Shown here in pieces: positions 1 to 10,399 of a stretch of 64,000 nucleotides of DNA (positions are counted from its first letter, which is position 1; the number at the start of each line of letters is the position of its first letter). The DNA is taken from positions 248,001 through 312,000 of the forward strand of contig MU385868.1 in NCBI GenBank assembly GCA_022497145.1. Reading direction: 5' to 3'. The notes beneath the pieces are model-generated. The model was not told where the DNA came from. It did not search any database and worked only from the letters and a program-made list of their open reading frames with translations. Source of the stretch: Rostrohypoxylon terebratum (taxonomy: Eukaryota > Ascomycota > Sordariomycetes > Xylariales > Hypoxylaceae). The position numbers and the translations under genes were made by a program.

Positions 1-222
1 ATCCCAAATTCCCCCAGAGTAAAGAGGACGGGATCAGCCGCACAGCATTTCACCCTTTTTCAACGTTTTCCCAGAAGTGACATTATGACTTCCCGTCTCA
101 ATCAAGGCTTACCTGAGGTAGCTTCTCGAAGTAAAACTGATCCTGAGGACACTTCACCTGACCAGGACTCCTCTGAGAAAGACGCAGAAACTCGCCAATT
201 TATTCTGAAAGCGCTAGAATAG
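1..222 (+). CDS. 3' end of an unidentified protein, cut by the window edge
   Basis: Frame 1 is open from the first base to a TAG at 220-222 (73 codons), so this is probably the last exon of a gene starting left of the window. The C-terminal tail is hydrophilic and acidic, rich in Asp, Glu, Ser and Lys (for example DPEDTSPDQDSSEKD), and ends in FILKALE. No domain is recognisable. An internal ATG at 85 could start a 45-residue peptide, but the open frame upstream of it reads just as well. The kinase gene begins 220 bases downstream on the same strand. The family is unknown, and chance openness over 74 codons cannot be excluded. Confidence 0.45.
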   Translation: MPNSPRVKRTGSAAQHFTLFQRFPRSDIMTSRLNQGLPEVASRSKTDPEDTSPDQDSSEKDAETRQFILKALE

Positions 223-442
223 TTAATTGAAGCGCCCGTGTTGAGTTGCCCATTTCCTTTCTAGAATTTCTCCATTTCTTCTGTCTTTTCCACCTCGAAA
301 CGGACATTTCCAACCATAGCGACCTTTGCGAAAATTTGTTTCCGTTGCATATCGCATCTAGTTATATTAGAATTCTTCTCTTCTCACTCCCTTTTTTCCT
401 TCAAGTTCCTTATATTGTATTACATCCTGTCAAATTCTTGTG

Positions 443-2284
443 ATGGCAGAAGTCTTTCCTTCTGAGGAGAAGACGGAGCCGTTCACTCCGGAGGAACTCG
501 AGCAGAGGCTCCGCAGCAGTATTCAAGTCGACGAGGTCGGCGATGCCCATAATGACACCGTCCCGCTAGACGACTTGATCATCGAAGAAGACCACCATAA
601 GCAAGGCATCCGAATTCTGGTACGGCCGCTGACGCGAAACCGGTCGGTCAGCCCCGGGAATGATAATGTCCAGTGGCTAGCGTTGCGCGCCGAGGTGGCC
701 GACCCTTCGCAGCCTAAATCCAGAGTGCTAGCGGTGACTCAGACCTCCAAAGATATCAACTTCTCCATCAGAATACCACAAGGCGAAGAAGAACGTAGGC
801 CGCCGATTTGGTGCGAGCTGTACTATGATCCGGCCAGTGATAGCCTCATTTTGTGGAACAGATCGGACGTGCCCATCGTCCTCACCAGGGTCTCCCAACA
901 AGGTCCCGTTCCCGGATTGAACTTCGTTCAAGATATGGTGCCCGGAACTACCAAGGATCTGTCTCCAGGCACCTGGCGAATTAGCGTCCACGCCATCCCG
1001 GTCCTCGACTTCCGCATACTAGAGAAGCGTCCCGCCACTCTGTTAGTTCCTCGTGATAGCTTCGATTCATCCGTAACCGCTACCCTAGATGCTCGGAACT
1101 CGTTCGGGAAGCGATCCTTCCTCCCCGACGCTAGTGATGATGAGCCGGGTAGCCCCGTCGCCGAGAAGAAGGCCCGCAAAGATGGCCAAGAGAAAGACGG
1201 CGTAATCATCTTCATGGGTCCCAAGCATGAGGAGCTTGTGTTCCCTTACCCCAACGCCTCTAAGACTAAAGAGGTCGCCATTCCCAACGGCCACGCCCTC
1301 CTAGAAATTCAGAAGGACGAAACAGCCGCCATACCCGGCGGGTGCGAGCTTGACCAGTATCGACTAACGAAACGCGAGCAGATTGCCACGACGGGCGCAT
1401 CGTCGGTCTTCACGGCGGAGCACTCTAATGTGCCAGACGGTGTGATAACCGTTAAAGTACTCAAGACACGCAGTTCCAATTCAGAGGCGCGGCCTCAGGA
1501 TACCCACCGCAATGTAATTCGCCAAGCTGACATATGGTTGCGCGAGTACCAAAGCCAAGAAGATCTACAGCACGAGTCAATCGTGCGGCTGTACGGCGGT
1601 GACGCACGCTATTTGTCGTTATACATGGAACATGTGGATGGCAAGGATCTAGCGGCTCGAGGCGTTTGGCGCGACGGCGCTACGGATTTATTCGTAGGCG
1701 ATAAACGAGATGCTGTGCGCATCTTGCGCGACATCGCCGGCGCCTTGCATTACGTCCACCAGAAACGCAAAACCCACAACGACATCAAGCCTGCCAATAT
1801 CCTTTACTCGCGCGACCGAGGCGCCGTGCTTTGCGACTTCGGACTATCGACTCGGACTACTGACCCGGCCACCAACGGTGGTACGCCGTACTATGTGCCC
1901 CCCGAGTTCATCGGACAGAAGTTGCGCGGCCCTGCCTCCGACGTGTGGGCACTCGGCGTCACGATGTTGTATGTACTACGCAAGATTCCGTTCCCGGACG
2001 CCCGCGGCCGCCAGGGCCACCCTAAGCAGCTGTATTGGATGATCGCAGACCTGAACCGAAAGACGCCACCCCATCACGGACACCACAGCAACAGAGCTTC
2101 ATCGGCAGTGACACAGATGCAGCAGTGGCTCAGTGAGGTTAACGAGGCCAAGGCGCGCCTCAATCCACGCGACCGTGTCGAGTCCCTGGTTTTGCAGATG
2201 CTGACCCCGAACCCTACCCAGCGTATTACGATGGCTAAAGTTATGACCGAATTACTGAAAGACACTACCGCCACAAAAAAGTGA
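443..2284 (+). CDS. Serine/threonine protein kinase with N-terminal FHA-like region
   Basis: A single-exon gene of 613 residues starting at the ATG at 443 (GTG at 440 is not a start). Residues about 50-200 form a beta-rich region resembling the FHA-like modules of fungal kinases; residues about 220-250 are a Lys/Arg-rich linker that could be a nuclear signal. The kinase domain spans about 305-610: an ATP-anchoring Lys in VITVKVLK, a catalytic loop HNDIKPANIL in which Asn replaces the usual Arg of HRD, the Mg-binding DFGLS, an activation segment ending GGTPYYVPPEF, and the helix F motif DVWALGVTM. The Asp base and DFG Asp are kept, so activity is likely, but the lost HRD Arg means it probably does not need activation-loop phosphorylation. 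Substrates are unknown. Confidence 0.85.
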   Translation: MAEVFPSEEKTEPFTPEELEQRLRSSIQVDEVGDAHNDTVPLDDLIIEEDHHKQGIRILVRPLTRNRSVSPGNDNVQWLALRAEVADPSQPKSRVLAVTQTSKDINFSIRIPQGEEERRPPIWCELYYDPASDSLILWNRSDVPIVLTRVSQQGPVPGLNFVQDMVPGTTKDLSPGTWRISVHAIPVLDFRILEKRPATLLVPRDSFDSSVTATLDARNSFGKRSFLPDASDDEPGSPVAEKKARKDGQEKDGVIIFMGPKHEELVFPYPNASKTKEVAIPNGHALLEIQKDETAAIPGGCELDQYRLTKREQIATTGASSVFTAEHSNVPDGVITVKVLKTRSSNSEARPQDTHRNVIRQADIWLREYQSQEDLQHESIVRLYGGDARYLSLYMEHVDGKDLAARGVWRDGATDLFVGDKRDAVRILRDIAGALHYVHQKRKTHNDIKPANILYSRDRGAVLCDFGLSTRTTDPATNGGTPYYVPPEFIGQKLRGPASDVWALGVTMLYVLRKIPFPDARGRQGHPKQLYWMIADLNRKTPPHHGHHSNRASSAVTQMQQWLSEVNEAKARLNPRDRVESLVLQMLTPNPTQRITMAKVMTELLKDTTATKK

Positions 2285-3082
2285 GCGGTAGACATGTATG
2301 AGATCGACGACGAATAAACGAGCCAAATGAAATTTATCTAGATTGTGCGTCGTGTTAGTGTTGATCAGATGAGACTTGATCTGATAGTTGATCTCGACAT
2401 TTATCTTGTCCTAGTTTAACCCTCACCACTGCCGGGCACGAAACACTCAACATCGCCAGCACATACTGAGGTAACTAGGAGCGACATACTCACAACATAC
2501 TTCAGTCACCTAAAGGCATATATAGCAGTTTTGGAATGGAATACCAACTTCATAACGACGTTCCTATCCGACGTCCCATACTTGTTTCCAATTCAAAACG
2601 TGGTTGTTGCATTCGATGATTCGAATCCGGGCTAGGAACGTTTAACAGATGCTGGCGTCGATCGATGCGTTCGTTGGAGATCGCCAGAATACGTCGGGAC
2701 GAATTGGGATTGATTTGGCGAAGGATTATTAGGTCTGGGCCACTCGCCGGTACGATCAGGCACCACACCGGTGTAGACATGAATTACTTATCATTTATTG
2801 TCACATTATACGAGATCATGATGATGTAAGTCTCTACGGAGTTTCCTTTGTTGTGAATCAGTGCATCTCATTTAGCCAATCTGACCAGCTAGAGAACTAA
2901 CGTGACACCGTATCTGTGTAGCATTGTAGCATCCCCTCTTCAGTAGAGCATCACGCCTAGGTGTGTGTTTGGAGGATTTGGGGGAGCATGTAGCAACATC
3001 AGAAACCGGCATCGAGTACACGTCGTGTGTCGTCTCTCAGCAACAACTCATTATGTCCTTAGGGAAGACAAGATTCCGTTCC
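2285..3082. other. Intergenic, nothing recognised
   Basis: This 0.8 kb lies between the 3' ends of two convergent genes. Only short open frames with no family resemblance are present. It must hold both 3' untranslated regions. Confidence 0.5.
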
Positions 3083-4032
3083 TTACATGGCCAGGGTAGT
3101 AGCCAAGATGCAGCCAACGGCAAGAATAACAACGCAGATGACACCCTCGAGGGCTCCTCCCGTGGCCGAGTTAGGGTGGGCAGTCGCAGTGACGGTGACG
3201 ACCGAGGTGACGGTAACGGAACCGTTGGTAGTGACGTTGGTGCCGAGGGGTTCAGTCCAGCCATCGCCGAGCATGGTGAGGGATATCTCGCTAGAGTTCT
3301 TGCAGACGTCATTGGGGATCTGGATGCCCTTGCGGAGGGTGATATCGGCACACTTTTACAATGTTAGTCACACAGGCGTCACGTCGATGTTGTGTTAGTA
3401 AAGACGCGACTTACGTTGTACAGAGAAGAGCCCTCACCACCATCACCGCCGCCGCTGGTGACGACCTGGATGGAGGCGTTGGTGCCGTCGATGATGTCCA
3501 TGGGGACGATCATGTCGTGAAGACAGAAGTCGCCACGACCAGAGACGTTCATGAGCTCGGGGGTGAGCGACATGTTGAAGTTGGTGACCTCATCGCCGAT
3601 GCCGAGGTTAATCCACAGATAGGTCCAGGGATGGTGGAGGGTAAGGGCGACGGCACCGCCCTCGATAGGCCAGTCAGTACGGTTACCAACGTGGTCGGGG
3701 ACACCACCGCCTATGTATCGTTAGTATCATATAATCAGGAAGATAATTGGAAGTTTTTTTTTTAAAAAAAAAGGAAAAAAAAAAAAAAAAAAAAAGCAAA
3801 CATCGAAAATCTAATCAAGGCACGGTTCTGTCGCGATGATATATTGATGGCGATGAGGGTAGATGATGCAATCAAAGAGATGGAAAAGTATTGACTTACA
3901 AGGGAAGAGCCATTGAGAGTAACTGATATTCTCGCCGAGAGAATCAGCACGCCAGGTCGGGTAATCAATCTTGAAGTGGGCGGCGGCTTGGCGAGCGCCC
4001 ACGAAGACGAGAATGATAGGAGTGAATCGCAT
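3083..4032 (-). CDS. GPI-anchored copper-binding protein, BIM1-like (X325/LPMO-like)
   Basis: Three exons on the minus strand: 4032-3900, 3710-3415 and 3352-3083, giving 232 residues; both introns have GTAAGT donors and the phases fit. A signal peptide (residues 1-18, ending QAAA) exposes His19 as the mature N-terminus, the hallmark Cu-binding His of LPMO-like proteins; the mature protein begins HFKIDYPTW. Exon 2 carries the family core (WLFPCGG across the junction, FCLHDMIVP) and several N-glycosylation sites. The last 30 residues are a small-residue omega site followed by a hydrophobic tail, GVICVVILAVGCILATTLAM, indicating a GPI anchor. Family members such as Cryptococcus Bim1 take part in copper uptake and, unlike true LPMOs, do not cut polysaccharides. 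Expected at the cell surface. Confidence 0.9.
3754..3795. repeat. Poly-T / poly-A tract inside an intron
   Basis: Ten T are followed directly by nine A, two G and 21 A. The tract lies within intron 1 of the BIM1-like gene (3711-3899). The adjacent T and A runs are self-complementary and could pair. The run lengths may be affected by sequencing or assembly error. Confidence 0.85.
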
Positions 4033-6344
4033 GATGGCGGCGTGTAATACTGGTAAGCAGAAGAAGAGATGAACGGGACGAGTGTCCTACAAAGAAGAGA
4101 TTCTACCTTTGCCTCGGGAATTGACGAAGCGTGGTATGGTAGAAGGAAAAAAAGGAAAGGTGTGTGAAAAAGAAAAGATGGATGGGAAAAGTGAGAACAA
4201 TGGTGTGCTGTGTAGTGTAAAAGTTTGGGCGGTGGGAAACGAGACGACGTGGTTTTGTAGACTCGGTTTCCCACTTTTTGATTCTGCCGGATTTTTTTTT
4301 CTCTCCCTAAACCCTAGATTTTTTTCACGAGGGTTGTCGTTGATGGATAGGTATAATGTACTTAGGTATCTATGTATATACTTCACCACTCCGCCCCCGA
4401 GGGAATTTAACAAACTTTGGATGTCTATGGCAGGTTCATATATTGGAAGGAGCTCATCAGCTCCGTCCCGTGCTACTGGGCTGTCGCTGCCTGCCTCCGG
4501 AACAGGTACCTACCTAGGTAGAACATGGTTGCCGCGCTACACCTACTGCATGTCGTACGTATGATATTTGTAGTTTCATGCCTTCCAAGATGGAATTACG
4601 GAATACCTATAGATAGGGTCCCCTTTGAGGGTTCCTCTTACCTACATGTAGTAGGTAGGATACACAGGTATATATGTACTAGGTATTTTTCAAAGATCGG
4701 ACACAACATTGAACCTTCCAACGATCTGATAACGAGTATATAAGGCAGGTGTATACAGTATATCCTCACGTCCTAGCCGCATGTTCGATTCACATGCAGG
4801 TCCATCTTCAGCATGCGGGTCACTACATATAGCATCCTATACTGGGCCAGCTCCTTCCAGTTACCTTACCCTTCACCCGCATGGTCCCGCGGGATACCTG
4901 CAGTCCCGTTGAGCAGGTTTCCTCTATCTGCCCTAGGTTTCGGTTCGAACCATTATATTAGGTATTGAAGACGGTTAGGTCGGGACTGTACCTACCCTCG
5001 TACCAGTCTATACTATACATGTACCTTTGTCGTAACTGTCAGTTGGAGCTTCAATTGCTTTGTGATAGATCAATTCGTGTAAGGTCAGGACTGGATGTTT
5101 GATCGTACAATATTGTTTGGATGCTTTGTTTCATGTTCTGAGCTCCTTTACCCGCTGCTGAGCTAGGGGTGTCTGCTACTGCCTTACGTGAGATGCGGAA
5201 GGTAAGTACCTAAGCCTTAAGGTACCTCTATGTCAGCGCCGCAAAAGCTGGGGTGATAGAGAAAGAAGGTGCTACCAGCACTCCATAGGGTTTAAATAGC
5301 TTCGCACCACTGAAGTGGATTTCGAAAACTTTCTCAACAATACATCTTTTCCCCTTTAAGGTACTATGTTTCTGCAAGCCTGTCTTTAAAAGCTTTATGG
5401 ACGAGAATGCACCTACATAGCCAATTACGACGAATGGACTGCGATACCATACTTCTAATATACTTGCATACCTTTATATGTAACAAATTGATAGTTATCG
5501 TCGTACTGGATCTACGTCGCGTACTCCATCTATAGATGTACGTACCTCGGTAGCTACCCCCTGGCTACAGAGCTAGCAGCTAACCGCAACTTGAGAATCT
5601 CCCTAGTACCGTTCCTTCAGGGCAAATAAGCACTCTGGATTGTGGACCTAGCGCGAGCCGCAAACATTTCATTAACGATTTTCTCATTACCATCTATAAA
5701 AGTACAATTGAGAGCATAGAAAGTCATGTAATACCTGACATATTCGCTTCAATGTACTTGTGTCATCCCGGACCTCGCTTCCGAAGCTGCGTTTTCCGAA
5801 TTTCCGAAGCGAATGGTAACTCCGGCGTGGGCTGTGAATATACCAAGATGGCTGATGTTGAAGTGGAATAAGGTACCTGGTAGGTTACCTAGGTCCTACT
5901 ATTCCAACGCTCATTTGACTAACATCTTCCAATCAAACTGACTATAGTCCTCTTGCATGGCTTACATGCGCCCATATTTCCGATAGTACCTTAATCACGA
6001 ATCCTCATTTGACATCAACACCAAGCATATAATAATATTATGCAGCCGATGGTCAATATCAGGTATTGTATAGCTAAGCCTGGCGCTAAGGTTCGCAAAT
6101 TTGATCTATCAGTCTCTGCGCCACCGATTTTGCTACGAACTTCAGGACCTAGGCCCTAGGTAGGCTGGGACCTTAGGTAGGTAGTTACTATCTGCTTTCC
6201 TACCTAATAGTATTTAGGTATATCACCAATTCCTTTCTATTTTCATTTTGGTTCTTCCTGCCTCTCACTTCTACATCTCGCTACTCGCTATCAGAAGCCC
6301 TACGAGCCATTGGCTATTAAATACCTATAAATTTACTCACCAAG
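4033..6344. other. Gene-free intergenic region
   Basis: About 2.3 kb between divergently transcribed genes, so it holds two promoters. The part nearest 4033 is the BIM1-like promoter and 5' UTR; the part before 6345 is the HET-gene promoter. Many CCTAGGT-type motifs are scattered here, including at 4513, 5887-5898 and 6147-6164. Open frames in it are short, mostly low-complexity and resemble nothing known. Confidence 0.5.
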
Positions 6345-8813
6345 ATGTCTCAGTGGTCCTCAGACGACCAAAGAGACCACTCTACAAGACGATTCGGGCC
6401 AGTACTGTGCCAGTGTTGTGACGAATTTCTTTCCGCTGTCGAGCCCAAACTACTGAAAAAAAAAAAACACGCAAGATTTAACCGCTGGGGTGTGTTGTAT
6501 CTAATCAGTACATCTAACTATCATCCCACTCTTCAAGGTCTACGCGATGCTGTCAAACTCGGTTGTCAGCTTTGCATACTAATTATGCATGAAATGCGGC
6601 CAATCTTAGACATCTTCAACAAAAAGTTTTGCGCCAGTGATGATTCAACGTTACCTTGGCGAAGTGATTGGTTGATCAGTTTCTACAAGTCCTCCCCTGG
6701 ATATCAGATACATCTCAACACAATCCCTTATCCGCCACATATCCGAGTACAGATCTACGGAAACCTTGTCAGTCATTTTTCCTATCCAGGCACCTCCGGT
6801 GAGTTATTCTTAAGTGAATTTGAACGTCAGCAAGCGAGAACTGATGTGGTATTTTGTATTTTAATAGAACGAAGAAGCATTAGACGAGAATTGAACTCCA
6901 TGAAAAAACACCATGGCTCAGGTTATACGCCTCCCGAATCAACAGATAGTCCGGTAGCATGGGAATTATGTCGCACATGGATCAACAACTGCATTGAAAA
7001 CCACAATAAGTGCAAAAATTTCCGAACCGAAAGCCCCGACCCTAGCAAACTACCAACGAGACTCCTATACATCGCAAGCCTCGGCCATGAGAATCTAAGC
7101 GAAGGACATCTCAACTCATTAAATATACAACTCCATCTGAAGCAGGAAAAACAGTTTAGAGGACCTTACATGACACTCAGTCACTGTTGGGGCGATTCCA
7201 GAGGTATACTAAAACTTACGAACAAGAACTACAAGAAATGGACAGAAACTGGTTTTCCGTATAGAGACCTTCCCAAGACATTCAAAGACGCCGTTCGATT
7301 AGCTCTATTCCTTGGAAACAACTATTTGTGGATAGATTCATTGTGTATCATTCAGCGTCCTGACCATCCAGTCGTCAACGATCCCTCTGACCCTGCTGCA
7401 GTTATGGCAATGATGGATGCCAAAACCGATATAGAAATTGCTAATGATGATTGGATTCGAGAAAGCAACACCATGGCCGATGTATATCGATACTCAAAGT
7501 GTAACATCGCAGCCACAGCATCAAGAGGGCCGACAGAAGGTTGTTTTTACCCTCGACAGTATGGCACAGCTACGGTTTCTCCCTTAGAAATTAGATTAAA
7601 CGACGAGAGGTTTCTCTTCGTGGCCTATGGTCTATTGGGGGGTTACGTCGACGATGCACCGCTTAATGAGCGAGCCTGGGTTCTGCAAGAGCGTATACTA
7701 GCCCCACGACAAATCAATTGCAATCGGAACCAGTTGTCGTGGGAATGTCACGAAAGTGATGCATGCGAAACATTTCCTTTCACATACGAGGCCACAGTAG
7801 ATTTTGACGAGGGTTTGGTTTACCGTGAGATATGCGGCATAGATCTGATGTTATCAGAAGTAGAATACTTATTCTCCAGAGCAAGACGTGGTGTGTTCCA
7901 CGGCTGCCGCTTTTGCGATGATATAATCCGTGAATATCAACTCGCCAATGATACATATTGGATGGCAAAGATCATGAGAAGAAAGGAGCGCCTTATAGGG
8001 GCTACGAGGAATGAATGGATTGCACACATCAAGGTTCATCTCTTCATGGCTTGGCAATCGTTAATTAAAGAATATTCAAGGCGTGCGTTGTCACATAGAA
8101 GCGACAAGCTAGTTGCAATTAATGGAATTGCGTCTCGGATGCAGGTTGTGCTGCAAGATTCAGACGAGTATGCCGCAGGCTTGTGGCGATCACAGATGCA
8201 CTGGCAACTTCTGTGGTGCAAAAGCTCAATTCAAGACAAAGATAGCCGGCCTGTTGATACAACTGATACTTCCCCCCGATACGACATCGGCCCTTCGTGG
8301 AGCTGGGCTAGCATGAATACGCCGATCTACTGGGATTATCGTTCTCCCATTCATCATGAATCCTTTATTCCCATAATCGATATCCTCGAAATGTACGATG
8401 GACATACAATAACTAAGGGCGATTCCATTAGCAGCGTAAAGGAGTCTCGCTTAACCGTGAGATGTCTTCTTTACAGAGTCCATAGCTACAAGCAACGTCG
8501 GGTCAACAGAGAAGAATTCTTCATAACGATAGGAGGATTTATTGTTACCTTGCAGCCACGCAACCTAAAGATGGACGCAGAAGAAGACCACAAAACCTTA
8601 GGGCAATTGTTAATGGCCACCTCATATGAAGAAGTTATGATTTGGAAGATACTCTATGGCTTGATTCTAAGTCCTTGTGAGGGGAGGCCAGGCTATTATA
8701 GGCGCATCGGTCAGTTCGCTTGTCATCTATTGAAACGTGATAAGTCTCTTGATGCTTTTCGGGCTTTGAAAAGAGCTGCGGAAGGGGAAAAGGAAACAAT
8801 CACACTCATTTAG
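6345..8813 (+). CDS. Heterokaryon incompatibility (HET) domain protein
   Basis: An intronless open frame of 822 residues with the three blocks of the HET domain: YMTLSHCWG (about residue 275), LPKTFKDAVRLALFLG followed by LWIDSLCIIQ (about 318-345) and, after IAATASRGPTEGCF, NERAWVLQER (about 440). The N-terminal 270 residues include a Cys-rich start (LCQCCDEF) typical of the larger fungal HET proteins, and the C-terminal 370 residues are unassigned. HET-domain proteins trigger cell death when incompatible hyphae fuse. A run of 12 A (6456-6467) encodes Lys residues near the start. There is no NACHT/WD40 partner beside it. The specificity and partner of this copy cannot be read from sequence. 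Confidence 0.93.
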   Translation: MSQWSSDDQRDHSTRRFGPVLCQCCDEFLSAVEPKLLKKKKHARFNRWGVLYLISTSNYHPTLQGLRDAVKLGCQLCILIMHEMRPILDIFNKKFCASDDSTLPWRSDWLISFYKSSPGYQIHLNTIPYPPHIRVQIYGNLVSHFSYPGTSGELFLSEFERQQARTDVVFCILIERRSIRRELNSMKKHHGSGYTPPESTDSPVAWELCRTWINNCIENHNKCKNFRTESPDPSKLPTRLLYIASLGHENLSEGHLNSLNIQLHLKQEKQFRGPYMTLSHCWGDSRGILKLTNKNYKKWTETGFPYRDLPKTFKDAVRLALFLGNNYLWIDSLCIIQRPDHPVVNDPSDPAAVMAMMDAKTDIEIANDDWIRESNTMADVYRYSKCNIAATASRGPTEGCFYPRQYGTATVSPLEIRLNDERFLFVAYGLLGGYVDDAPLNERAWVLQERILAPRQINCNRNQLSWECHESDACETFPFTYEATVDFDEGLVYREICGIDLMLSEVEYLFSRARRGVFHGCRFCDDIIREYQLANDTYWMAKIMRRKERLIGATRNEWIAHIKVHLFMAWQSLIKEYSRRALSHRSDKLVAINGIASRMQVVLQDSDEYAAGLWRSQMHWQLLWCKSSIQDKDSRPVDTTDTSPRYDIGPSWSWASMNTPIYWDYRSPIHHESFIPIIDILEMYDGHTITKGDSISSVKESRLTVRCLLYRVHSYKQRRVNREEFFITIGGFIVTLQPRNLKMDAEEDHKTLGQLLMATSYEEVMIWKILYGLILSPCEGRPGYYRRIGQFACHLLKRDKSLDAFRALKRAAEGEKETITLI

Positions 8814-10399
8814 CTAGAGGCTCGATCCCAGGCTTATAAGGTGAAGGAGCGGAGCAGTGTCTGCCTCTATCATCGAGGTTTTCTTGGTATTTCTTCGCAA
8901 CTATCCATAAGGTGTCCACCGTATCGTGGTCTTACTGCGAGCTATCGTGTGTCGCAAACATACAGGGCTTCACGAAAAAAAAAAGATGGCACTAATTCTT
9001 GCTGTGTTCTTTCTCTTAAGCTGCAGGACATCGAGAACATTTACCAGCAGCATCGCAGACGAGATATGTGGTCAATTACATACGTTGCCGTTTGCTGGAT
9101 ATGACACTAGGTACCAGTATCTCACTATTGTGGGCATTCTACGGGCTTTCCCGGACTTGACATACTATCTGCGCCGAGTTCAACAACCGGCCTTCTCGGC
9201 CCTGACACTAGCTCCACCACTGTGCGCGCCCGACTGCTCGAGCAGCCGTACTGAAAGCAACAGATGCCAGATGCCGTATGTCTCGGTCGTCGTCGAAGAG
9301 ACGTAACGACTGCACCCCGTCCGCCGGCACCGCCCCCGCGCGCGATCCCCCAGGCTCGGGCTCCACCGTCCGTCTGCCCAGCGGCGAGCAGCGGTGTCTA
9401 AGCGGCCTCGCAATCAACAATTGTCAAAGTAGCAATCATAGGAACTACAAGGCCTTCGGTGACACAGCAGAGCATGTTGCGCCAGTTCGTGAGCGCGGCA
9501 ACATCGAAGCGCGCACCATCATCGCGATAACAGTCTGGCGGCGCGATTTGATCAAAGTCGGGCTGGGCAAGGCCGTTTTAGATGAGAAAAGGCGGCCGAG
9601 CTTGGATAGCTTGGAGGGCCAGTATGAAGTCTCTGCAGAGTTGTGGTATGAGCCGAATTTTTGTGGTGAGTTGTGCTGACAGAGAGGGATGCAGATAAGA
9701 CATGACGAGGGTGAAGTTGGCGGCGATGTCAGTGAGGGTGGAGATGTAGGATCAACATATCGTAATTCGACCTATAGACAACTACCTAGTCTTATATCCT
9801 ATATTTAAGTTTAGTGGACATATCCTTTTCTGCCAAGTGTTCTGGATGAGGCCCCCCTGCAGGCTCAGCGACTCGTAAGAGTCAACGTTCGACTAATATC
9901 GCGAAGACTCACTGCTGTGACGGTTTCTCAAGGAATCTACATTCGAGAATCTCTAGATGACATTGCCTAGCTTCTCTCGTCTCCAATAAGTTGTCATTCT
10001 CGTAAAAATTGACCTCTAAGATATATAGTAAAGTTTATTAACCACAATCTTGCGCCAATTGAATGGACTTCGTCTCAATCAGCATTCATCTTATCCAATG
10101 TGGTGTGATATAAGTGGCGGCTTATGGAGCCCACATACAAGATGAAAGAATTACCCCGGATGACTCAATCCAGCATCGCCATTAATCTTAGTCGTTCGAT
10201 TTTAGGGACGCACCGCGGATCGTCGAATATTCCGCAGGCACTGCCACAGCTAAGCACACCACACCTACAGGTCTATAAGACTTCATTCAATCCCAAGTAC
10301 TAGGCTAGAATTATAGACAACAACTATCACGCATCTACTCAATTCAGCCAAAAAAAAATCTGCTCCAAGCTGGTTTAATATTAACTCATTTTTAGCACC
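8814..10399. other. Intergenic region with one gene remnant
   Basis: About 1.6 kb between two plus-strand genes. The GC-rich middle (9180-9750) contains a decayed minus-strand frame listed separately; other open frames there look like shadows. From 9755 to 10399 it is AT-rich with no coding signal and holds the promoter of the serine hydrolase gene. Confidence 0.5.
9398..9754 (-). pseudogene. Remnant of an unidentified gene, broken by one TAA
   Basis: On the minus strand one frame runs from 9754 to a TAG at 9398-9400 with a single interruption, a TAA at 9578-9580. Both sides read like protein: before it LTDIAANFTLVMSYLHPSLS and PQLCRDFILALQAIQARPPF, after it NGLAQPDFDQIAPPDCYRDD and FDVAALTNWRNMLCCVTEGL. 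That makes 118 sense codons with one stop, in locally GC-rich DNA. No start codon or intron signals were found, and the family is not recognised. Alternative: a chance frame in GC-rich DNA. Confidence 0.4.

Noticed and set aside
3762..4274. A 170-codon minus-strand frame ending in many Phe
   Set aside because: It crosses the BIM1-like start codon, exon 1 and the poly-A/T tract in another frame; the Phe run is just poly-T.
8926..9306. A 126-codon plus-strand frame with a signal-peptide-like segment
   Set aside because: The hydrophobic segment is followed by an incoherent sequence, and the opposite strand gives a better protein-like reading further on.
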